NCBI GenBank assembly: GCA_964459445.1
Contig: CAYWMP010000145.1
Coordinates: 1 to 15,504 of the forward strand
Direction: 5' to 3'
Source: CAYWMP01 sp964459445
GTDB lineage: Bacteria; Desulfobacterota; DSM-4660; Desulfatiglandales; HGW-15
Length of the DNA stretch: 15,504 bases
The notes under the pieces were generated by a model that did not search any database, had not been told where the DNA came from, and saw only the letters and a list, made by a program, of their open reading frames with translations. Below are positions 6,529-12,360 of the stretch, one piece after another. Each line of letters opens with the position of its first letter. The first letter of the stretch is position 1. Both the position numbers and the translations under genes were made by a program.

Positions 6529-6730
6529 AAAAGAATTTTGCTTGAGAAGAAGGCCCCCTAGGTATTTTAGCTCGATGCATTTATGCCAAGATTGCTTTGC
6601 ATGGGAATAGACCATTAATGGAATTCAGCTGTGGATTAGCCTTCCCCAATAGTTATGCCTTGGATGCCAAGCTCATATATTTCCACATATCCTCTGACTA
6701 TCCAGAAACTGGCCAACTTTTAGACGATAG

Positions 6731-6770
6731 AAATGAAGCCGCATACGTATGCTTCATGCGGTTTTCATTT
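6731..6770 (+). terminator. Long hairpin, possible terminator of the R-M operon
   Basis: AAATGAAGCCGCAT (6731-6744) pairs with ATGCGGTTTTCATTT (6756-6770) with a single bulge/mismatch around an 11-base loop. The centre also contains the 12-base palindrome GCATACGTATGC (6741-6752), so two alternative folds exist. The 3' arm is T-rich, as in intrinsic terminators, but no separate T run follows. It lies about 200 bases after vsr and before the next promoter. Confidence 0.4.
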
Positions 6771-6857
6771 AATAGTATACGACCTCCAAAACGCTCTCCT
6801 CATTTGCTCTTGAGAAGCTTCAATCATGTTTGAAGGCAATTTAGGGCCGCCAGCAAG

Positions 6858-6886
6858 TTGAAATGCAAAGATTTCCCGTGTAAAAT
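6858..6886 (+). promoter_or_regulatory. Sigma-70-like promoter of the 172-residue unknown gene
   Basis: TTGAAA (6858-6863, 5 of 6 to consensus) and TAAAAT (6881-6886, 5 of 6) are separated by exactly 17 bases. The predicted start of transcription at about 6893 gives a very short leader containing AGGAGG (6899-6904) 6 bases before the ATG at 6911. This is the best-formed promoter in the window. Confidence 0.6.
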
Positions 6887-6910
6887 TTGGGCATCGGCAG
6901 GAGGCCGAGA

Positions 6911-7429
6911 ATGGCGCAAATCATCTATTGCCACCCGAGCCGGACACCCTATGAATATCACGTCTTCACTGATTTGGATTTCTGGGATGCCCGTCGCATC
7001 CTGGAAGACCTCGTTGTTGTTAAGAGGCACTTCGGCACTGATCCCTCCGGCGATGTTTTTCCGACACAAGTTGTAGGAAACAACATAGGCCTTTCTACAA
7101 GACAAATCATCGAAAAGAGGTTGAAGAAGGCCATCATCTCTCCGCCGCGTCATATTATTGTGGAATCAATTATCTCTAATGGGGTTTTTGAATTCGAGCC
7201 TTCCGATTATTATCCCTCCCATTGGTCCCCTTCGCGAATGCTTTACTTCACTTCCTATCGTTTGCCCCTTGGACAAAGCGCTCTGAATAGCCCTTATAAG
7301 ATGGTTCGCCTTTCCATGATAAAGGATAAGATCCGCATTGAGAGGGTGCGAAGAGAAGAGAAACACGATCCGATTATCCGGGACAAAAAGGACGCCAAAC
7401 GCCGTCTTATTGCCCCGGTTTGCTTCTAG
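6911..7429 (+). CDS. Unrecognised 172-residue protein
   Basis: I do not recognise this protein. It is probably real: ATG 6911 has AGGAGG 6 bases upstream and a near-consensus promoter, and codon use looks ordinary. The frame extends back to 6887 but the internal ATG is much better supported. It has no signal peptide or membrane segment. The N-terminal half is rich in aromatic and acidic residues (YEYHVFTDLDFWDARRILED, about 14-33). A strand-like segment RHIIVESIIS (about 80-89) and a proline/tyrosine-rich stretch (FEPSDYYPSHWSPSRMLYF, 95-113) follow. The C-terminal 40 residues are strongly basic (RIERVRREEKHDPIIRDKKDAKRR), which could bind nucleic acid. It ends 92 bases from the convergent glpB. 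Whether it belongs to the R-M island or the host backbone is unclear. Confidence 0.6.
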   Translation: MAQIIYCHPSRTPYEYHVFTDLDFWDARRILEDLVVVKRHFGTDPSGDVFPTQVVGNNIGLSTRQIIEKRLKKAIISPPRHIIVESIISNGVFEFEPSDYYPSHWSPSRMLYFTSYRLPLGQSALNSPYKMVRLSMIKDKIRIERVRREEKHDPIIRDKKDAKRRLIAPVCF

Positions 7430-7521
7430 TCACCGGAGCGTTCCCTTTTTGGTATGTTTTTATGAATCCAAAATGATCGGCTCAAAGTTCAGAAGCCGCT
7501 AAACCTGGGATGTACAGATAT

Positions 7522-8808
7522 CTATAAGGATTTGGTTGAAGCGTTCACTGCTGCATAAGCCGTGGCGATGGCCAGCCCGGAACCGCATTTCATGCGCATC
7601 CAATCCTGATGGGCCAGAATAGAGCCGGCAGCGTATAGTGTCTCATGGGCGGGTTGTCCGGTTTTATCCAAAGGACGGAATGTTCTATCCACTTCCAATC
7701 CGGATCGGTTCGCGGGGTGTCCTCGTTGATCCAGAAAATCCTTTCTGTGCCATTCTTTCCTGTATTCCGGTTGATAGACAGGCAGGTCAAATATCGCCTC
7801 TCGAATGCCAAATCTGTCTGCGTGGAGGCCTCTTCCCCAAAATCGCCCTGTTGCAAGAATGACTGCTCTGGACTTGATGGTGTGTTTGACGGTATTGGTG
7901 CCGATGCCGAGCATGAAGGAATTTTGCGGGCCTTCTCGGGCTTCAAGCACCCGATGTTGATGGAAAACCTCAACCCCCTTCCTGGATAGACCCCTGTTAA
8001 AGATTTCATTGAGTCTAAGGCCCGGTACGGATACCGGCAGGGTAGGAATCTCAAAAACAGGCACACCGATTCCTTCCGCGATTTCCGACAGGATGTCTTG
8101 GGGCTTCTGAATACCCAGGATCGCCGGCATACCCACTGCCTTGGCGTCCTTCGCGAGCGGCTTCAGAGCACGAATCAGTTCCGCCCTGTTTTCGGACAGT
8201 TCAAGCCTTTGGGCCATGATTTCTCCCGCAAAGAGCTCCTTTGCCTTGTTCGCTCCCGGGAAAGGGATACGAGCGGCCTGTACACTTGGCCAGTTTTTCC
8301 CAAGGGCAGCGACGATTTGATTTGCCCTGAAATCGTTGAGGCCTTCAAAATCAACAATAAGGCATGAATCCTTCTTTTTAAGAGCCTCCACTCCAGGCCA
8401 CATGGTTTTAGGCACCGCGTAGGTTTGTTTGATGGTTCCGAGGGGCGTTATGATCTCTGAATTGGACCCCTTCTCTCTCATGTACGGGAGACCCTCTGCC
8501 TGGAGAAAAGAAAGTACCTCCTCAAAGGCGGCTTCAATGTCCTCCCGGTCCATTCGAGCGTACGGATGTTTTGGAATATCCCGGCTCACCTTTTCAATGG
8601 CAGCCCATGGGTCCCGCCATGTTTTCTTTTCATGGACCGGATGAACGGCCATAAGATCCAAAAGCCCTGTAGAAAAAATGATCTCACCCGTCAGGCCTAC
8701 CTGAATGGCAGAAAGTCCCCTATTAACGGTAAAAAGGGCCGCCGCCATGCCGGCCACCCCCCTCCCAATAACCACCACATCACAACTTTTAGTTTCAAAC
8801 TTGGACAT
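7522..8808 (-). CDS. glpB: Anaerobic glycerol-3-phosphate dehydrogenase subunit B
   Basis: The 428-residue flavoprotein is close in length to E. coli GlpB (419). It starts with an FAD dinucleotide-binding fold, DVVVIGRGVAGMAAAL, with the glycine motif at G15, G17 and G20. GlpB-type segments follow: FSTGLLDLMAVHP (about 46-58), LPVSVPGLRLNEIF (around 260), AVILATGRFWGRGL, and a C-terminal FAD closure, LYAAGSILAHQDWMRMKCGSGLAIATAYAA. In E. coli GlpB acts with GlpA and the membrane iron-sulfur subunit GlpC to pass electrons from glycerol-3-phosphate to the quinone pool. Here it is the last gene of the minus-strand glp operon and no glpC follows. ATG 8808 is the start but has no clear Shine-Dalgarno site. 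The 228-base gap from glpA holds a large palindrome. Function is confident; the electron acceptor is not. Confidence 0.92.
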   Translation of the reverse strand: MSKFETKSCDVVVIGRGVAGMAAALFTVNRGLSAIQVGLTGEIIFSTGLLDLMAVHPVHEKKTWRDPWAAIEKVSRDIPKHPYARMDREDIEAAFEEVLSFLQAEGLPYMREKGSNSEIITPLGTIKQTYAVPKTMWPGVEALKKKDSCLIVDFEGLNDFRANQIVAALGKNWPSVQAARIPFPGANKAKELFAGEIMAQRLELSENRAELIRALKPLAKDAKAVGMPAILGIQKPQDILSEIAEGIGVPVFEIPTLPVSVPGLRLNEIFNRGLSRKGVEVFHQHRVLEAREGPQNSFMLGIGTNTVKHTIKSRAVILATGRFWGRGLHADRFGIREAIFDLPVYQPEYRKEWHRKDFLDQRGHPANRSGLEVDRTFRPLDKTGQPAHETLYAAGSILAHQDWMRMKCGSGLAIATAYAAVNASTKSL

Positions 8809-8890
8809 TATTTAATTGCTATTTTAGGCCTTGGAATTCAATTTGGGTTATTAACATAACTCACTGGGTTCTAAAGATGAATCGAAGTGA

Positions 8891-8943
8891 GTAGATGCAA
8901 GGAATATAAACAGATGGCACAGTAAAAGGTGGTAGATGCAAGG
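8891..8943. repeat. 12-base direct repeat beside the glpA-glpB palindrome
   Basis: GTAGATGCAAGG occurs at 8891-8902 and again at 8932-8943. The second copy is inside the palindrome at 8913-9038 and the first is just outside its left arm. This suggests that a partial second copy, or a duplication, lies next to the element. Confidence 0.55.
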
Positions 8944-9038
8944 CGCGCGAATCTTTTGGAATGAGGCGTACATGCAGTACGTCGGAATGACGAAAGATGA
9001 AGCGCAACGCCGCAGATGGGGCCTTTTACTGTGCCATC
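8913..9038. repeat. Nested palindromic element (REP/MITE-like), copy 2, reaching into the glpA stop
   Basis: The perfect 17-base outer arms are GATGGCACAGTAAAAGG (8913-8929) and CCTTTTACTGTGCCATC (9022-9038). Inner pairings are GCGC (8943-8946) with GCGC (9002-9005), ATCTTT (8951-8956) with AAAGAT (8993-8998), and a central hairpin CGTAC (8967-8971) with GTACG (8977-8981). The glpA stop codon (9037-9039) overlaps the right arm by two bases. The layout matches the element at 390-505. In the glp transcript it would form a very long hairpin between glpA and glpB. Confidence 0.7.
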
Positions 9039-10587
9039 AGAGTTCGAGACCGAGAAATCCACAGTATATAGCCTCCTTCAACTCAGCCTGAATAAGCTGG
9101 CCATCCCAGAGCGTCGGATGCTCGCCTTTCCAGCGTTCCCGGAAGAACTCCCTGAGATTGGATCTTCCTTGATCTGATTCCAGTTCGCCCCGTTCATAGA
9201 GATAGCCGGCAACCCGCCATCCGCAAAATGTCCCCTGGCAGGGTCCCTTTCCCATCCTGCTTCGCAAACTGATACCCTTGAGGCTGGGCTCACCCTCCTG
9301 CGCATGAATGGCGTCAATAACACTATCAATGACACCTCTGGGCAACATCTCGCATTCGCAGAGCATCGAATCCTTAAGATCCGCCTGTTCGAGCCACCTC
9401 TTAGGTCCTTGCCCCGGTTCAGTCCACATGCCTGCGTCCGTTGAGGGCAGCGGTTGCGTCCGGGTCTTGCATGGCTCAGACACGCCCAGTCGCCGGGATA
9501 CAATGTCCGCCGTCTTTTCGGCCATGAGACGGTATGTTGTGAGCTTTCCGCCTGAAATCGTTATGAAGTTATCAAGACCGTCCTGTTTGTGATCTATTAA
9601 TGCGAATCCCCTGCTCACGGACCGGTCCTCGCCCTCTGTCTGCTGGCTGATCAACGGCCTCACCCCGGCATAGGCCCTGATATAGCGGGTGTTTTCAAGA
9701 TCGGGGATCATCGCCGCTCCCTCGTTGACGATGAGATCCACTTCTTCGATGGTTGGGTAGATCCGATCCAGGGAATCGATCCTCACAGAGGTTGTCCCCA
9801 GGATGGAAACCGCACCGCCTGGAACAAGAATGTCTCCGTCCGACGGCTCACGCAACCGATTAATGACCCTCTTTGTCATTCGATAGGTGCTTACCAGAAG
9901 GCTGCCTTTGGAGTAAAGGACTGAAATATTAGCTCCGGCTTTGGCCGCGACTTCACCGGCCCAGGCCCCGGACGCATTGACTATCTGATCGGCCTCAATG
10001 ATCGTTTCGTTTCCATTTTGAGTGTTTACAGCAACGATGGCATCAATATGGTTGTTGCTTTTTTTAAAGTCGGTAATTTGAGTATAGCGAAGTAGGGTGG
10101 TCCCGAGCGCTTGAGCCTGTGAGATGTTCTCAAGGGAAAGCATAAAAGGATCTATGGTCGCGTCTTTGACTTCATAGGCAGCGATTAATCTCTCAGATAA
10201 AGTAGGTTCGAGTTCGCGAACTTCTCTGCAATCCAACTCCCTATAGGGAATCCCGCATTGGGTGCAACGACGGGGAAAATCTTCGATATATCCCTCATCG
10301 TCTCCCTCCACCGCGACAAAGAGGCCCCCGGTGTCTTCAATGCAGTTTGGGGCAAGCCCTTTGAGAAGTTCCGCCTCTTCCCGGCATTCCTTTGCGGAAT
10401 CCGGATCACTGAACACATAACGGGCCCCGCTGTGGAGCAGCCCATGATTGGCGCCGGAGGCACCGGCGTTGAGGTCATACTGTTCCACCAGAATGGAAGG
10501 AACCCCCCGCAGCGCCAGGTCCCGGGCAAGCCCGGTCCCTGTAGCACCGCCACCGATGATCAACACCCGTGTCTCTAATGTGGACAT
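9037..10587 (-). CDS. glpA: Anaerobic glycerol-3-phosphate dehydrogenase subunit A
   Basis: The 516-residue enzyme oxidises sn-glycerol-3-phosphate to dihydroxyacetone phosphate using FAD. Near the N-terminus the motif IIGGGATGTGLARDLALRG (about 10-28) binds FAD. GANHGLLHSGARYV (45-58) and ISGGKLTTYRLMAEKTAD (344-361) are typical of GlpA/GlpD. The C-terminal extension has four cysteines, CEC (410 and 412) and GPCQGTFC (450 and 455), of the BFD-like [2Fe-2S] domain found in the anaerobic enzyme and absent from aerobic GlpD. E. coli GlpA is slightly longer (542). ATG 10587 is the likely start, with only a weak Shine-Dalgarno site. The gene lies 94 bases after glpK, with an intervening hairpin, and its stop codon runs into the large palindrome before glpB. 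It is expected to form the catalytic dimer with GlpB at the membrane surface. Confidence 0.95.
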   Translation of the reverse strand: MSTLETRVLIIGGGATGTGLARDLALRGVPSILVEQYDLNAGASGANHGLLHSGARYVFSDPDSAKECREEAELLKGLAPNCIEDTGGLFVAVEGDDEGYIEDFPRRCTQCGIPYRELDCREVRELEPTLSERLIAAYEVKDATIDPFMLSLENISQAQALGTTLLRYTQITDFKKSNNHIDAIVAVNTQNGNETIIEADQIVNASGAWAGEVAAKAGANISVLYSKGSLLVSTYRMTKRVINRLREPSDGDILVPGGAVSILGTTSVRIDSLDRIYPTIEEVDLIVNEGAAMIPDLENTRYIRAYAGVRPLISQQTEGEDRSVSRGFALIDHKQDGLDNFITISGGKLTTYRLMAEKTADIVSRRLGVSEPCKTRTQPLPSTDAGMWTEPGQGPKRWLEQADLKDSMLCECEMLPRGVIDSVIDAIHAQEGEPSLKGISLRSRMGKGPCQGTFCGWRVAGYLYERGELESDQGRSNLREFFRERWKGEHPTLWDGQLIQAELKEAIYCGFLGLEL

Positions 10588-10606
10588 TTACGCATCACTT
10601 TCGATA

Positions 10607-10633
10607 AAATCGATAATAAGACGTCATCGATTT
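10607..10633 (-). promoter_or_regulatory. Hairpin between glpK and glpA
   Basis: AAATCGAT (10607-10614) and ATCGATTT (10626-10633) form a perfect 8-base inverted repeat with an 11-base loop. On the operon (minus) strand the hairpin runs into ATTTTATC, a short T stretch, so it could act as a weak terminator or as a processing or stabilising hairpin. It lies 20 bases before the glpA ATG. Confidence 0.45.
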
Positions 10634-10681
10634 ATACCAAATTTACATCGGATACAATCAACTTTTTCAAGTGTTAACTGG

Positions 10682-12193
10682 TTACTCCATCCAGTTGAAA
10701 GTTCTATCCACTGCCTTTTTCCATTCCAGGTAGTATTTTTTTCTAATATTCGATGCCATTTTAGGGTGCCATGTTTTGTCTTCTGCCCAGTTTCGCCGCA
10801 GATCTTCGACTCCAGACCAAAACCCGACTGACAGACCGGCAGCATAGGCGACACCTAAAGCAGTGGTCTCCGAAACTTTGGGGCGGATCACCGGCACATC
10901 TAGGATATCGGATTGAAATTGCATAAGTAGCTCATTGGCCACCATTCCACCGTCAACTTTGAGCGCGCTCAATTCCACGCCGGAATCTCCGTTCATGGCT
11001 TCCACAATATCACGGGTCTGATAGGCGGTGGCTTCCAGAACTGCTCGAGCGATGTGTCCTTTTTTGATAAAGCGGGTTAATCCCACGATAACGCCGCGCG
11101 CGTCAGAGCGCCAATATGGGGCGAAAAGGCCCGAAAATGCCGGTACGAAATAGGCACCGCCATTGTCTTCGACGGTCTTTGCCAGATTTTCAATTTCCGG
11201 TGCACTGGAAATCAGGCTGAGATTGTCTCGCAACCATTGTACAAGAGCACCGGTAATGGCGATGGAGCCTTCCAGGCAGTATACTGCAGGCTGATTATCA
11301 ATTTGATAACCCAAGGTCGTAAGCAAACCTTGGCGAGATGGCATTGGCGTGGTTCCGGTATTCATTAGGAGAAAAGAACCTGTCCCGTAAGTATTTTTAG
11401 CTTCGCCCACGTTAAAACAGGCTTGTCCCACCAGCGCAGCTTGCTGATCACCGAGAGCGCCGCAAACGGGTATTTCGACTTTTAAGGGACCATCTTTAAG
11501 GGTTGTGCCCCAGGTACGTGCGTCACTGGATGGCACAATTCTTGGGAGAACTTGCTGTGGAATTCCCATAATTTGCAGGATCTCTTCATCCCATTGAAGG
11601 GAATATAAATCCATCAGCATGGTCCGGCTGGCATTGGTGACATCAGTTACATGCGACCCTCCTTTGGGCCCGCCTGTCAACCACCAGATCAACCAGGTTT
11701 CCATGCTCCCGAAAAGGGCATTTCCTTTATCTGCCGCAGCCCGTGCTTCCGCCACATGATCAAGGATCCATTTAACTTTTGGACCCGAAAAATAGGTGGC
11801 AACGGGAAGGCCGGTTTTATCGCGAAACCGATTTTGTCCTTCCTCCCGGCTTAATTCTTTGCAGATTTCATCTGTGCGAGTGCATTGCCAGACAATGGCG
11901 TTTATAAATGGCTTTCCGGTGTTTCTATCCCAAACCACCGTGGTTTCTCGCTGATTGGTAATCCCGATAGCAACCAAATCTGAGCCGTCCAGTTTAGCTT
12001 TGGCAAGGGCACCCCGAATAACATCCTGCGTGTTCTGCCAGATCTCCATTGGGTTATGTTCTACCCAGCCCGGTTGGGGAAAAATCTGTTCATGCTCTTT
12101 TTGGTCAACGGCAACGATTTGTCCACGCCGATTAAAAATGATGAATCGGTTGCTGGTCGTACCCTGATCCAAAGCGCCCACAAAGTTGGCCAT
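10682..12193 (-). CDS. glpK: Glycerol kinase
   Basis: The 503-residue protein is a full-length FGGY-family glycerol kinase, which converts glycerol and ATP to sn-glycerol-3-phosphate and traps glycerol in the cytoplasm. Visible motifs are the phosphate-binding start GALDQGTTSNR (6-16), the glycerol-binding NQRET with R82 and E83, Y134 in ATYFSG, D249-Q250 in GALGDQQAALVG, the phosphate-2 loop YGTGSFLLMNTG (about 269-280), and the C-terminal FGGY region IVGLTRFIKKGHIARAVLEATAYQTRDI. Around 229-245 the sequence lacks the GG-T-R segment that forms the fructose-1,6-bisphosphate site of the E. coli enzyme, so that inhibition is doubtful. The ATG has GGAG 8 bases upstream. It lies between the transporter gene glpV and glpA in one operon, which fits its substrate supply and product use. 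Confidence 0.97.
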   Translation of the reverse strand: MANFVGALDQGTTSNRFIIFNRRGQIVAVDQKEHEQIFPQPGWVEHNPMEIWQNTQDVIRGALAKAKLDGSDLVAIGITNQRETTVVWDRNTGKPFINAIVWQCTRTDEICKELSREEGQNRFRDKTGLPVATYFSGPKVKWILDHVAEARAAADKGNALFGSMETWLIWWLTGGPKGGSHVTDVTNASRTMLMDLYSLQWDEEILQIMGIPQQVLPRIVPSSDARTWGTTLKDGPLKVEIPVCGALGDQQAALVGQACFNVGEAKNTYGTGSFLLMNTGTTPMPSRQGLLTTLGYQIDNQPAVYCLEGSIAITGALVQWLRDNLSLISSAPEIENLAKTVEDNGGAYFVPAFSGLFAPYWRSDARGVIVGLTRFIKKGHIARAVLEATAYQTRDIVEAMNGDSGVELSALKVDGGMVANELLMQFQSDILDVPVIRPKVSETTALGVAYAAGLSVGFWSGVEDLRRNWAEDKTWHPKMASNIRKKYYLEWKKAVDRTFNWME

Positions 12194-12214
12194 ACTTTAT
12201 TCTCCATAAATATC

Positions 12215-12244
12215 AAGGGGTTAAAGTCGAAGCTTTAACCCCTT
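12215..12244 (-). promoter_or_regulatory. Perfect 12-base-pair hairpin between glpV and glpK
   Basis: AAGGGGTTAAAG (12215-12226) and CTTTAACCCCTT (12233-12244) pair perfectly around a 6-base loop. On the operon strand no T run follows the hairpin; the sequence goes on to the glpK ribosome binding site within about 10 bases. A stabilising or processing hairpin, or an attenuator, is therefore more likely than a full terminator. It is placed to give the abundant binding-protein message a protected 3' end. Confidence 0.6.
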
Positions 12245-12360
12245 AAAATTAATTTTCTGTTTATGCACTCCCGGCCAGATATTGACGCCATATCTCCGGA
12301 TTGTCGCCAGGAGCGCATAAAGCTTTTATTTGGTACAGCAAAATTGGAACGCAATGCGGC

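Larger units (their letters stand above)
6529..6910. other. Intergenic region after the R-M unit
   Basis: No convincing gene is present in these 382 bases. The small frame at 6597-6833 has no ribosome binding site or recognisable motif and reads through the hairpin at 6731-6770. Visible signals are that hairpin and the promoter of the next gene (6858-6886). Confidence 0.6.

Noticed and set aside
6597..6833. 78-residue plus-strand frame after vsr
   Set aside because: There is no Shine-Dalgarno site or family resemblance, and the C-terminal part is encoded by the palindrome at 6731-6770.
7478..7498. Possible glpB terminator hairpin (CGGCT with AGCCG)
   Set aside because: The stem is only 5 bases with a loose T stretch after it; too weak to list.
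12245..12360. Possible small reading frames between glpV and glpK
   Set aside because: Short frames exist on the minus strand (for example one starting around 12310), but none has a ribosome binding site or known motif, and the region is too short to judge.
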